A DNA stretch of 64,000 nucleotides from Weissella uvarum. Lineage in GTDB: Bacteria > Bacillota > Bacilli > Lactobacillales > Lactobacillaceae. Both the position numbers and the translations under genes were made by a program. A model generated the notes under the pieces. That model saw nothing but the letters and a program-made list of their open reading frames with translations, ran no database searches and was not told the DNA's origin. Positions 25,360 to 34,030 of the stretch are shown piece after piece; the first letter of the stretch is position 1; every line of letters starts with the position of its first letter. Location of the stretch: NCBI RefSeq assembly GCF_016908785.1, contig NZ_JAFBEO010000002.1:186001-250000 (forward strand), in the 5' to 3' direction.

Positions 25360-25983
25360 TTACTCCATTAAACCGTTTCTTTTAGCACTTTTCAAAACCG
25401 GAATACCAATCAATGGCACAATAATTGCTCCGGCTATCATTTCAAACAACCCGTTGGTTCCTGCAATCGTTGTAATCAACCAAGTTGCTAAGCCTGTCCG
25501 TGGAATGCCAGTAAATGATGTGTTCATCACCTTAAAACTTACCCAGGTGATTATTAATACTAAAGCAGTATTAATGAAAGCTGATAGCGCCCCTAAACCA
25601 CAAAGATACCACTTCTGTTGCTTCCATGGCCGATTCTTGACATAGGTCCAGTATAGCCAACCAATTAAGAAACCAACTGCCATACGTGGTACGAAGGCCG
25701 TAATTGGATTACGGAACATTAAAGCCCCGATACTTGCGGCAGATGTCCATGCATGCCAGCATGAATAAGCCGCCCAAACAGCTCCTAGTAAGGCTCCAGT
25801 TCCAGGGCCCAAAATCATCGCACCAATCGCTACCGTAAAAGTAATAATGGTCACTGAAGCACCTAAGAAAAAGGCACCAATTGGCAAGGTCCCCAACCAG
25901 GGTACTAATGATTGAACAAGAATAATGGCAATAAACAATGCCGTCAATACTAAACGCCGACTCTTTTGTGACTGCGCGTTCAT
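25360..25983 (-). CDS. ECF transporter S component, substrate uncertain
   Basis: 207 residues with six hydrophobic segments. The N-terminal [23 protein letters not shown] and central [25 protein letters not shown] are typical of vitamin-binding S components of the group II ECF family, which share a general EcfAAT module encoded elsewhere. Pantothenate is one possibility by general resemblance, not proven. It starts 12 bases after the stop of an aminotransferase and so is probably in its operon. No riboswitch lies directly upstream. Confidence 0.78.
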   Translation of the reverse strand: MNAQSQKSRRLVLTALFIAIILVQSLVPWLGTLPIGAFFLGASVTIITFTVAIGAMILGPGTGALLGAVWAAYSCWHAWTSAASIGALMFRNPITAFVPRMAVGFLIGWLYWTYVKNRPWKQQKWYLCGLGALSAFINTALVLIITWVSFKVMNTSFTGIPRTGLATWLITTIAGTNGLFEMIAGAIIVPLIGIPVLKSAKRNGLME

Positions 25984-25995
25984 AACGTTATCTCC

Positions 25996-27177
25996 TTATT
26001 TGTCTTGTTTGGCAAAATAATTTTGCATACGCCGAATGCCTTCATGCAAATCTTCATCAGAAGCTGCATATGAAATCCGAACATAGTTTTTTGTATCATC
26101 CGAAAAGGCGCCGCCAGGAATTACAGCTACTTTGCCTTCAAATGCTAAATCTTTAGCAAAGGCAAAACCATCGTGACCCATCTTTTCTGGAATCTTTGCA
26201 AATACATAGAAGGCCCCTGAAGGCTTCGCAACTTCAAAGCCAAGTTCTTCCAATTTTGGAACTAACCAATCACGGCGCTGCTTATAAATCGCCTTCATCT
26301 TCTCAGGGGCATCGGTTGCTTGCGTCAAGGCCGCTGTTGCTCCCGCTTGAATTGCACCTGGCAAAGCAAAGACCAAAGCTTCATGAATCTTTTGCGCTTG
26401 TTCAATAAAGTTAACTGGACCCATGATAAAGCCAACCCGATAACCCGTCATCGCATGCGACTTTGATAATCCATTCAATAAAATCGTTTGTTCAGGTAGC
26501 ATGCTTGCTAATGATACATGGTCTTGATCATAAGTTAATTCCGCATAAATTTCATCCGAAATCACCCAAAGTTGGTGTTTTTTGAAGACTTCAGCGAGTG
26601 CTTGCAGCTCTGCTTTAGTATAAGTCACCCCTGTTGGGTTATTGGGATAATTCAATAAGATTGCTTTAACTTGGACATCTGCCTCCGCCAATGCTTTTTC
26701 GACACTAGCTGGTGTCACTTTAAAATCATCTGGCCGTGTATTGATTTTAACTTGTTTGCCATGCGCAATATCTAGGGCAGGAAAATATGCTGAATAAACT
26801 GGTTCAGGCATAATTAGGCCGTCTCCAGGATTCAACAAAGCCATGAGCACAACATTAATTGCTTCAGAAACACCTTCTGTGACGATAACATTATCAATAC
26901 TTTGGTAGTTCAAATCATATTTTTGATTAAAATAATCGATAACGGCTTGGCGCAACGTTGAATCACCTTGCGACTCAGCGTAATGCGAATTATTGTCTTC
27001 AACGGCTTCAACAATCGCCCGCTTAATCGTATCATCAACATCAAAGCCAGGCTCACCAAAAGTTAAACGCACTAAATCTGGAATACCACTAACCATTTTT
27101 TGAAAATCGGTTAATTGATCTTCAGTAATATTAGTCACCATTCGACTCAATGGTTGGACAAATTCATTTTCAGACAT
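25996..27177 (-). CDS. Class I/II PLP aminotransferase (PatA/AraT-like), copy 1
   Basis: 393 residues of fold-type I. PLP Lys is in LNGLSKSHAMTGYRVG, with LNYPNNPTG, SDEIYAELTYD and the phosphate-contacting VRISYAA near the C-terminus. Resembles aromatic or N-acetyl-diaminopimelate aminotransferases annotated as aminotransferase A; the substrate is unresolved. The next gene upstream encodes a clear paralogue. A downstream ECF S component lies 12 bases away. GAGGGG precedes the start. Confidence 0.9.
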   Translation of the reverse strand: MSENEFVQPLSRMVTNITEDQLTDFQKMVSGIPDLVRLTFGEPGFDVDDTIKRAIVEAVEDNNSHYAESQGDSTLRQAVIDYFNQKYDLNYQSIDNVIVTEGVSEAINVVLMALLNPGDGLIMPEPVYSAYFPALDIAHGKQVKINTRPDDFKVTPASVEKALAEADVQVKAILLNYPNNPTGVTYTKAELQALAEVFKKHQLWVISDEIYAELTYDQDHVSLASMLPEQTILLNGLSKSHAMTGYRVGFIMGPVNFIEQAQKIHEALVFALPGAIQAGATAALTQATDAPEKMKAIYKQRRDWLVPKLEELGFEVAKPSGAFYVFAKIPEKMGHDGFAFAKDLAFEGKVAVIPGGAFSDDTKNYVRISYAASDEDLHEGIRRMQNYFAKQDK

Positions 27178-27264
27178 ATTTTCCCCTCGTTTCTTTTCGT
27201 TAAACTATTGTACCACGCCGCATTCATTGAAAAAACAATTCACGCCACGTAAAAAATCGTTAAT

Positions 27265-27288
27265 AAAAAAGCTCAGTTCCCTGAACTT
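27265..27288 (-). terminator. Terminator between the two aminotransferase genes
   Basis: 7-bp stem with one G-U pair (27269-27275 with 27282-27288) and a T-run on the minus strand. Confidence 0.75.
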
Positions 27289-27301
27289 TTCAATGATTAA
27301 C

Positions 27302-28486
27302 TTAATTAAGCTTTTGTTGCATGTATGTTTGAATGCGCTTCATGGCTTCAGTTAACTCTTCAGTCGAAGCTGCATATGATAGACGAATGTGCCCTTCACC
27401 ACCTGCTCCAAAAATTGAACCCGGTGCTACACCAACCAAGGCCTCTTGTGCTAAATCGCGAATAAAGGTCATATCATCCATGCCTAACTCATCTGGAATT
27501 TTGGCAAAGAGATAGAAAGCACCACTAGGTCGAATCACTTCAAAGCCAGCCGCTTGCATGCCTTCTAAGACCAAATCCCGGCGCTCACGATATGCATCAC
27601 GCATTGTTTTAGCATCATCCAAGCCATTCTTCAAAGCTTCGTTTGCCGCTGCCATCATTGGACCTGGAGCCGTCGTAACTAAGAATTGATGCATCTTAGT
27701 GACATGTTGCATCAACTCCGCTGGCCCAGCAACATAGCCCATCCGGTAACCAGTCATGGCATGTGACTTAGAAAGTCCACTCACCAAAATCGTTTGTTCT
27801 GGTAATAACTTAGCCAATGACGTGTGTTTTGCATCAAAGACCAATTCAGCATAAATTTCATCAGAAATGACAATCAAGTCATGCTGGCGCAGCGTGTCAG
27901 CTAAAGCTGCAACTTCTTGTTCATTATAAGCAACCCCCGTTGGGTTAGAAGGATAATTAATCAAAATTCCCTTGGCATTAGGATGTGCAGTCAATACCGG
28001 TTCTAATTTCTCCGGTGTTAAACGAAAATCTGGCGCAGTGTTAAGCTCAACCACCTGCAAATCTAAAATTTCAGCAATTGCTTCATACATTGGGAATGAT
28101 GGCGTTGGAATAATAATTTCATCACCAGGATTAAATAATCCGGCCATCGTTGCATACAAAGCCTCAGAAGCCCCCATTGTTACCGTCACTTCTGTATCTG
28201 GATCATAAACGGGGGTATCAAAGCGTTGTGATAAATATTGACTAATTGTCTGTCGCAATTCAGCATGACCATTTGGCTTGGCATAATGTGAATCATCATC
28301 ATCAATCGCTTGTTTAGCTGCTGCTTTAATGTGCTCTGGTACGGCAAAATCTGGCTCACCTAGCGTCAATTTAATCAAACCAGGTACCTTAGAAAATTCT
28401 GCATCAATAACCCGAATGGGTGATGGTAGAATCTTGGCAAGTTGTTGATTATGTTGATTTGCTAAAGTTGGCTTTACGTCTGGCAT
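27302..28486 (-). CDS. Class I/II PLP aminotransferase (PatA/AraT-like), copy 2
   Basis: 394 residues from the ATG at 28486, which has AAGGAG 6 bases upstream; a GTG at 28507 precedes the Shine-Dalgarno. PLP Lys is in VSGLSKSHAMTGYRMG; INYPSNPTG, SDEIYAELVFD and IRLSYAA are intact. It is homologous to the gene that follows over its whole length, so the pair arose by tandem duplication, but the two are separated by a terminator and probably regulated apart. Substrates are likely aromatic, branched or diaminopimelate-type amino acids. Confidence 0.9.
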   Translation of the reverse strand: MPDVKPTLANQHNQQLAKILPSPIRVIDAEFSKVPGLIKLTLGEPDFAVPEHIKAAAKQAIDDDDSHYAKPNGHAELRQTISQYLSQRFDTPVYDPDTEVTVTMGASEALYATMAGLFNPGDEIIIPTPSFPMYEAIAEILDLQVVELNTAPDFRLTPEKLEPVLTAHPNAKGILINYPSNPTGVAYNEQEVAALADTLRQHDLIVISDEIYAELVFDAKHTSLAKLLPEQTILVSGLSKSHAMTGYRMGYVAGPAELMQHVTKMHQFLVTTAPGPMMAAANEALKNGLDDAKTMRDAYRERRDLVLEGMQAAGFEVIRPSGAFYLFAKIPDELGMDDMTFIRDLAQEALVGVAPGSIFGAGGEGHIRLSYAASTEELTEAMKRIQTYMQQKLN

Positions 28487-28647
28487 TTTGTACTCCTTCT
28501 GACTCACTGGTCAATTGCATATCTCTCAGGATATTTAGCGTCATTTCCGTACTATTAAAACAATTACATCTTTTTTGTACGTCATTTAAATTCTAAAGAC
28601 TAGTATACACAATTTTAGTCCGTCTGTATGTTATAAATCACGAAATT

Positions 28648-29634
28648 TTAAAATAGTGTCTTCGCATGGTCCCGCAATTTGGGTTCATTTCCCCGCCCAC
28701 GAACTGATGGATCACCATCCAATAAATCATGAATCTTTCCACCATGTTTGGCATAATTTAACGACTCTGTATTCGCAACGTCCTGTAGCTCAGCACGTGA
28801 ATATAAATCGATAGCTTGTTTAAATCGAACTGAGCCATCATTTTTAATCTGCATATGGTTTTCGAGTGCGTTCCAAATCGACACGATTTGATCATGTTTA
28901 TCAAAAATAAATTCAAGATGATAATCACTAAAGACAATTTTCTGATTAGATTGATCAGCAACCCCCCGATTATGATATGTCGCTTGTGTATAACGCACCT
29001 TACGATTTAAATATTTCTCTGAAAAATCAATTAAATCACGGCGCGTCATTTGCTTGTTGCGAACCCAATCGATCATTGGTTTACCTAAATAATATCGAAG
29101 CTGATGATCAATTGGATTATTTAACATCATCATCGATGGACGACCAAAGAAGTGTTCCGCTCGAGTCTGGTACTTAGCATACATTAAACGGGCAACCCCA
29201 TTTGCAAAAGTTTGGTAGTCCTTAGCTTGTTCAAAATCATCCAAATGCAAATAATATAAACTAGGCGTGTTGCCCCGCTCTTGCCAAATACCTAGGCGCG
29301 TCATTTGGACAAAATTATCCGCATCAAGCTCAAGTCCCAACAAATGATCTAATAAATCGATTCGCTCCGCTGCATGCTTTTGACTCGGGCGATAATTTTT
29401 AAAAAACATCCGCGTAAATAAATCCGAACCCACTCGGTGGGCATCGTACCATAACCGCATCTGACTAGCCGCTTGGTCAATCAAGTTTGATTGATCAAGC
29501 CTTTTCAACTCATTTCGATACAAATCCAGTGCATCTTTAGGCCAGCCATCCAAGTTTAGTTGGGTTATCTGTTCACCCACAGCTAAATGATGATAGCCAG
29601 GATCATCTTGACGGAATGTTGATTTATTCCCCAT
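28648..29634 (-). CDS. Hypothetical protein (possibly DUF3114)
   Basis: 328 residues, soluble, no signal peptide or membrane segment. Rich in Tyr, His, Asp and Arg; recognisable only as resembling the uncharacterised Lactobacillales family DUF3114, from memory. Features include an RMFFKNYRPSQKHAAERI stretch near residue 75 and a conserved-looking DRLGIWQERG-like central part. It follows the LacI regulator by 19 bases and may be in the same operon. No function is proposed. Confidence 0.6.
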   Translation of the reverse strand: MGNKSTFRQDDPGYHHLAVGEQITQLNLDGWPKDALDLYRNELKRLDQSNLIDQAASQMRLWYDAHRVGSDLFTRMFFKNYRPSQKHAAERIDLLDHLLGLELDADNFVQMTRLGIWQERGNTPSLYYLHLDDFEQAKDYQTFANGVARLMYAKYQTRAEHFFGRPSMMMLNNPIDHQLRYYLGKPMIDWVRNKQMTRRDLIDFSEKYLNRKVRYTQATYHNRGVADQSNQKIVFSDYHLEFIFDKHDQIVSIWNALENHMQIKNDGSVRFKQAIDLYSRAELQDVANTESLNYAKHGGKIHDLLDGDPSVRGRGNEPKLRDHAKTLF

Positions 29635-29653
29635 AACTTTCTTCCAACCTATT

Positions 29654-30646
29654 CTATTTCACATTTTTTGTTGAAGCACGTTCAACTAGATTTACATCAA
29701 CTGCAATCTTTTGGCGCTCAGTTTTAGCATTTTCGATTCTTTGCATTAAAATATCTAGCGCTAACTTTGCAATTTCATCTACTGGCTGATGAATTGTCGT
29801 CAAACCAGGTTGGTAAAAGGCAGCATAATCAGTGTCATCATAACCAATCACTGACATATCATCTGGCACACGCCAACCCATCTTAGACAATCCAGAAATT
29901 AAGCCAATTGCTAATTCATCATTTAAAGCAAAAGTCGCTGTGGCATGTGAAATTGAAACTGCCATCGCCGCCGCTTGACCCGATTGCTTTGATAAATTAT
30001 GCGTCGTAATTTCACTAACTTTCACACCAGCCTCAGCCATTGTTGCCTTAAAGGCTTCCGCGCGATACGCTAAATTATCCGTAAAGACTTGATTCCCTAA
30101 TAAAGCGACATGTTGATGTCCTTGTTGTAAGAGATGTTCGGCAGCAAAGCGACCACCTTCATTGTCTTTGGTATAAACAACGTCAGCATCTTCCAACTTA
30201 GCATGATTTTCAGTAACTACCATGGCAATGCCACGTTGTTTCAATAATTGGGCAACTTCTGTTGGTTCAGATAACTGACTCACCACAATAATTCCACTAG
30301 CCCCATTTTCTGCTAAACGTTCAACTGCTTCATTGGCCTGTTCTTGTTCCCCAGACATAATTGATAAGCTAACATTTGGCGGTAATAAATCTTGAATCGC
30401 TTGAACGAACGATCCAAAATAAGGCAAACTCAAAGTTGGTACAATCACCCCAATTAGAATGTGACTGTTTCTTTTAAGACTCCGAGCACTTAGATTTGGA
30501 ACGTACCCGACTTCGTCACGTGCGGCATAAACCTTAGCCCGCGTCGCCTCCGAGAAACGTTCCCCTTTATTATTTAAAATTTGTGAGACTGTTGCGATTG
30601 AAACATCCGCAATCCGAGCCACATCTTTAATTGACGCTTTCTTCAT
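29654..30646 (-). CDS. LacI-family transcriptional regulator
   Basis: 330 residues. The N-terminal LacI HTH (ASIKDVARIADVSIATVSQILNN) and hinge (LSARSLKRNS) are followed by a periplasmic-binding-protein-like ligand domain ending near GYDDTDYAAFYQPGLTTIHQP. The ligand side resembles RbsR/PurR types but cannot be assigned. It sits 15 bases after a degenerate ThrB-like gene, with a hypothetical gene after it, and no sugar operon is adjacent, so its targets lie elsewhere. Confidence 0.9.
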   Translation of the reverse strand: MKKASIKDVARIADVSIATVSQILNNKGERFSEATRAKVYAARDEVGYVPNLSARSLKRNSHILIGVIVPTLSLPYFGSFVQAIQDLLPPNVSLSIMSGEQEQANEAVERLAENGASGIIVVSQLSEPTEVAQLLKQRGIAMVVTENHAKLEDADVVYTKDNEGGRFAAEHLLQQGHQHVALLGNQVFTDNLAYRAEAFKATMAEAGVKVSEITTHNLSKQSGQAAAMAVSISHATATFALNDELAIGLISGLSKMGWRVPDDMSVIGYDDTDYAAFYQPGLTTIHQPVDEIAKLALDILMQRIENAKTERQKIAVDVNLVERASTKNVK

Positions 30647-30661
30647 CTTTTCTCTCCTACT

Positions 30662-31510
30662 TTAATTGACGGTGATACCACGCGTCCCCATTGATATTGG
30701 TTCCAAATATCCATCTAATGCGACATATGCTAAGACATCTTGCAAATCTTGCATTTGCTCAGGCGCAACAAAAGTCCCAACCAGAGGCCCTTTTTCAAGC
30801 AAGACCGTGCCATATACTCCCAAAGCATGGGCTGCTTGCCGGATTGACAGCAAAGCTTTATTTTCTGGTGCTTCAGGTTGTAAATGATCATTTTCTAGCA
30901 GTTGCCCGGCTAACTGAACTTGTTGATTTTGCCAAGCGGCCATTAGCATGTTTCCCCCAGCATTAGCTGCCACGGCATCTGTATAGCTGACTGACTCAGG
31001 TACCGGTGTTTTAACGGTTGCATCATTTTCTGGAATATAAAGCAAGATGCCATATTGTGGAAAAACAAAACCACTAGCGTAAACATCCCCTTGTTCCAAA
31101 TAACTTACCGTTGGTTGCCCCAACAACGCCGCAGCCACATGGGCTGGGTCCTGTGCAGTTCGAGCAGCTAATGTCAATTTAGTGAAATCATCTAAATTCA
31201 ATTGACCCAATTGGTTAGCCAGTTCAATCCCACCGAGAATTAGCGCATCTTGCACTCCCATATTCGCCCAAGTTGGCAAATCCGCTTTAATTTCAATGGC
31301 GTGCGGGGTAATTTGCGGTGCTAAATTATTGGCAATTTGAACCATGTAGTGTTTTTCATTGATGCCATAAACACCATCAAATGGATCTGTAACCGTCCAT
31401 GCTTGTGTTGGGGCACCCACTTCAATTGTCAATCCCACCGAAAGTGGTATTCCCATTGATCCCATACCAGGCCCAAAATTTGCTAATGTTGCTGGAATGA
31501 AAATTTCCAT
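30662..31510 (-). CDS. Degenerate homoserine-kinase-like GHMP family protein
   Basis: 282 residues, near ThrB length, ORF intact. The N-terminus FIPATLANFGPGMGSMGIPL matches motif 1 of homoserine kinase. The glycine-rich ATP-binding motif 2 (normally PxGxGLGSSA) is replaced by LPTWANMGVQDALILGG at residues 78-94. Motif 3 (normally GSGPT) is replaced by LEKGPLVG (238-245). The fold may persist without kinase activity. First gene of a probable unit with a LacI regulator; no thrA or thrC lies nearby. Confidence 0.6.
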   Translation of the reverse strand: MEIFIPATLANFGPGMGSMGIPLSVGLTIEVGAPTQAWTVTDPFDGVYGINEKHYMVQIANNLAPQITPHAIEIKADLPTWANMGVQDALILGGIELANQLGQLNLDDFTKLTLAARTAQDPAHVAAALLGQPTVSYLEQGDVYASGFVFPQYGILLYIPENDATVKTPVPESVSYTDAVAANAGGNMLMAAWQNQQVQLAGQLLENDHLQPEAPENKALLSIRQAAHALGVYGTVLLEKGPLVGTFVAPEQMQDLQDVLAYVALDGYLEPISMGTRGITVN

Positions 31511-31639
31511 GTGTGTACTCCTTGTTGATTCTCTATGATTTAATTCATTTATTTAACTTCTAATTAACTTATTCTATCACGTTTTACCATAGGATTTTAC
31601 TAAAATATTAGAGGCATTTTACCTGGTTAATTTTTAGTG

Positions 31640-31648
31640 TGCTATACT
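31640..31648 (+). promoter_or_regulatory. Extended -10 promoter of folT
   Basis: TGCTATACT fits TGn-TATACT, just upstream of the THF aptamer. The -35 is weak. A second TATACT follows at 31656-31661. Confidence 0.6.
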
Positions 31649-31670
31649 CTATTTGTATACTTTTGTCACA

Positions 31671-31770
31671 CAGGGTAGGCCTTAATGCGTCAAGTGTTGT
31701 AGAAACGGAATGTGAGCTACAAACGAAGGAAAAATCCGCGATGTTAAGGTCGCATTCACTGTTATCGGTG
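31671..31770 (+). ncRNA. Tetrahydrofolate (THF) riboswitch
   Basis: Conserved blocks of the folT motif are visible in order: GCGTCAAGTGT near 31688, GGAATGT near 31706, ACGAAGG near 31722 and CGCATTCACTG near 31751. The helix CCTTAA/TTAAGG (31680-31685 with 31744-31749) closes the core. It precedes folT. Confidence 0.88.
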
Positions 31771-31773
31771 AAA

Positions 31774-31793
31774 CCCTCCAATTTTATAGGAGG
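31774..31793 (+). promoter_or_regulatory. Anti-Shine-Dalgarno hairpin of the THF riboswitch
   Basis: CCCTCC (31774-31779) can pair with GGAGG (31789-31793), the only Shine-Dalgarno of folT, 10 bases before its ATG. Translational control by SD sequestration is inferred. Confidence 0.75.
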
Positions 31794-31803
31794 TGTTTTC
31801 AAA

Positions 31804-32364
31804 ATGAAAACATTTAAGCAATCTTTCCCCCGTCTCAATGCGCGTCAGCTAGCCTTAATGGCACTTTTAGCTGCGCTACTCATCATCTTAAACCGGGTTC
31901 AAATTGGTCCCGATTGGTTGAAAATAGGTTTTACATTCATCCCACTCGGCCTTTTGGCTAAGTGGTATGGTCCGGTTTGGACAACCTTAGTTGCGATTAT
32001 TTGCGATTTAATTTCAGCTACATTATTAAGCGCAGGGCAGCCGTTCTTTCTCGGCTTCACCCTGTCTGCAGCAGTAAGTGCCTTAATCTACGGGCTGGCT
32101 TTTTATAATCATCCGCATCTATCTTGGGCTCGTATTATCATTACCACAGGTTTGGTATTACTAATTGTGAACGTTTTTCTAAACACCATTTGGGTCATCA
32201 CACTGCAAAATGCCTGGAATAACGAACACATGATTATGACCATGGTAACAGCTCGCGCAATGAAGCAAATCATCTTCTGGCCGATTCAATCTGTGTTACT
32301 ATACTGGATTTTAAATAATCAAAGCCTTAATCGCTTACAACGTGAAATTTTTCCACAATTCTAA
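31804..32364 (+). CDS. folT: Folate ECF transporter S component
   Basis: 186 residues from the ATG at 31804; the ORF continues upstream only by reading through the riboswitch. Six hydrophobic segments with the FolT-like LALMALLAALLIILNRVQIG..LKIGFTFIP start and AKWYGPVWTTLVAIICDLISA. It binds folates and works with a shared EcfAAT module not in this window. Placement under a THF riboswitch supports the substrate. Confidence 0.92.
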   Translation: MKTFKQSFPRLNARQLALMALLAALLIILNRVQIGPDWLKIGFTFIPLGLLAKWYGPVWTTLVAIICDLISATLLSAGQPFFLGFTLSAAVSALIYGLAFYNHPHLSWARIIITTGLVLLIVNVFLNTIWVITLQNAWNNEHMIMTMVTARAMKQIIFWPIQSVLLYWILNNQSLNRLQREIFPQF

Positions 32365-32372
32365 GACAAAAT

Positions 32373-32406
32373 AAAAAGGACGAAATCCGTGGATTTCGTC
32401 CTTTTT
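32373..32406. terminator. Bidirectional terminator between folT and the Fe-S family gene
   Basis: Perfect 16-bp stem (32373-32388 with 32391-32406) with A and T runs, serving the convergent genes on both sides. Confidence 0.93.
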
Positions 32407-32414
32407 TTATTATT

Positions 32415-32765
32415 TTATTTATCTTGAACATCAACCAAGATAACGTGGTCATCCAAAGTACCACCATCACCCTTTAGGCTAAGGTTCAAGTACTTATCCA
32501 TACTCAAGGTCATGTTCTCATCCATTTGAGCTTCCGAATACTTTTTAACGTAAACATCACCCAAGTTGCTTTCGATTGTATCATCAAAATCATGTGTTAA
32601 CTGATCTGGGCGAGCCAAAACGACGTGGAACGCCAAGTCCAACGTACATGTGGCTTCATCTGAGAATGGGCCAACCCCATCATCAAAATCTAACACAAGT
32701 TTTGTGTCTTCACGCATGTGTTGTTCAATCTTTTGCTTAGCATCATCTTTAAATGTTAACTTCAT
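32415..32765 (-). CDS. Iron-sulfur cluster biosynthesis (HesB-like) family protein
   Basis: 116 residues of the Lactobacillales HesB-like family, recognised by LVLDFDDGVGPFS and the following beta-strands. It has only one Cys (EATCTLDL), not the three of A-type Fe-S carriers, so cluster binding is doubtful. The actual role is unknown. Single gene with a good terminator and GGAGG-type Shine-Dalgarno. Confidence 0.72.
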   Translation of the reverse strand: MKLTFKDDAKQKIEQHMREDTKLVLDFDDGVGPFSDEATCTLDLAFHVVLARPDQLTHDFDDTIESNLGDVYVKKYSEAQMDENMTLSMDKYLNLSLKGDGGTLDDHVILVDVQDK

Positions 32766-32867
32766 CTTACACGCCTCCTGCTTCCTTTTAATAAGTTATA
32801 TTATAGTAACAAATCCATAAAATGGCCTTAAGATGTCACAGATTTAACCACCTTATTTATTGGCGTA

Positions 32868-33290
32868 CTAATCGTTAAAATCTGACATTTCATCATCCAG
32901 TTCATCAATAATATTGCCAATAAACCGTTGTACATTATCCTTTTCACTCGCTGAATTATAAGGCTCGTTGCCCGACATTAATAACAGCTTTTCCTTGTTC
33001 ACATACAGGATGGTTTGTTGAATCTGCGCAATCTTTGTTGAAAGATCATAATAAGAATCAACACCTTGAATAATCCCGGTCAATGCACCAGCGATTGAAA
33101 CGAAGACTAGTAACTTAATATTGTGTGAAGCCATTGACACTAAAATTGGAATTGATGCTGATAGCACAATTCGCGTGATATTACTGATTGATGATAATGT
33201 TTTGTATAACTTCAAGCGTTTCGCTAGTTTTTCATCAGTCACATCAATTGCTTGTAAAATTTGTTCTTTCGACTCGATTGTTTTGTCCAT
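32868..33290 (-). CDS. Two-TM membrane protein, SLATT/DUF4231-like
   Basis: 140 residues: cytoplasmic helical N-terminus (1-38), two adjacent hydrophobic segments (~40-60 and ~62-82), then a helix with QIQQTILYVNKEKLLL and an acidic C-terminus. This order resembles SLATT-type proteins, which in some bacteria act as effectors of nucleotide-based conflict systems; no SLOG or nucleotidyltransferase partner is adjacent, so the label is tentative. It follows a DUF1801 gene by 21 bases and may be in one operon. Confidence 0.5.
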   Translation of the reverse strand: MDKTIESKEQILQAIDVTDEKLAKRLKLYKTLSSISNITRIVLSASIPILVSMASHNIKLLVFVSIAGALTGIIQGVDSYYDLSTKIAQIQQTILYVNKEKLLLMSGNEPYNSASEKDNVQRFIGNIIDELDDEMSDFND

Positions 33291-33311
33291 AATTACTTTC
33301 CCACTCCATTT

Positions 33312-33749
33312 TTATTTAACGGCAAAAGCCTTTTTAATTAGTTGAGTAATTTGCTGTTCGATAGCATCATTCCAGTCCGTTAAGGCATATCCTGTTGGCC
33401 AAAAAGCACCATCATCCAATTGTGCAGCATCTTGAAAACCCAGGGTACAATAACGTGATTGATACTTCACACCATCTTGAAAAAAGACAACAACTTTTCC
33501 ATCCGAATTCAAATATGCTGGCATCCCATACCAGGTTTTACACTTAACTTCTGGGACAATTTGATAAACTAAAGCATGTATCTTTGCCGCTAAGTAAGCA
33601 CTTTCGCTTGGCATTTCCGCAATCGCCTCTAATACATCTGCTTCTGGATTTTTCTTACTCCGTTTATTTTCTTGTTCACGACGTAATTCAAGCGCCCGAT
33701 CTTTCATCGCTTGTTTTTCAAAATCTGAAAATCCACTTGCTTCAACCAT
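33312..33749 (-). CDS. DUF1801/YdhG-like protein
   Basis: 145 residues. The C-terminal ~95 residues match the YdhG/DUF1801 fold: VPEVKCKTWYGMPAYL and KVVVFFQDGVKYQSRYCTLGF, ending in LTDWNDAIEQQITQLIKKAF. Some relatives are called iron chaperones (frataxin-like), but function is not settled. The N-terminal ~45 residues are a charged helix (MKDRALELRREQENKRSK). Confidence 0.7.
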   Translation of the reverse strand: MVEASGFSDFEKQAMKDRALELRREQENKRSKKNPEADVLEAIAEMPSESAYLAAKIHALVYQIVPEVKCKTWYGMPAYLNSDGKVVVFFQDGVKYQSRYCTLGFQDAAQLDDGAFWPTGYALTDWNDAIEQQITQLIKKAFAVK

Positions 33750-33923
33750 AACCGCTCCCCCAAAACAAATTAATTATTAATTCGGATATATCTTTTCAAT
33801 ATTACCCATAAGCATAAAAATTATAGCATATCTTCAGTCTAGTATCAGATATGATTTTAAAAAATGTACAAATAACAAGCAAAACAAATATAAAATTAAA
33901 GGTACACTAATTTAATCATCATG

Positions 33924-33957
33924 TTATACTATAGCTAAATTTATACTATAGCTAAAT
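33924..33957 (+). repeat. Perfect 17-bp tandem duplication carrying two -10 boxes
   Basis: TTATACTATAGCTAAAT occurs at 33924-33940 and again at 33941-33957. Each copy holds TATACT; the first also has an extended -10 TG. It lies ~75-105 bases upstream of the phosphatase reading frame and probably is its promoter. Confidence 0.8.
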
Positions 33958-34030
33958 CGGAAGAAAGCGCTTCAGAAAAATACACTGTTCGCTTGAAATC
34001 TTATACTTATTAATTGAGGAGCTTTTTATT

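Noticed and set aside
31608-31838. Minus-strand 76-codon frame and the N-terminal extension of folT
   Set aside because: Both lie in the THF riboswitch; the real folT start is the ATG at 31804 after GGAGG.
33958-33985. AAGCGCTT core resembling a cre site upstream of the phosphatase
   Set aside because: Outer cre positions do not fit (four mismatches), unlike the clear site at 43059.
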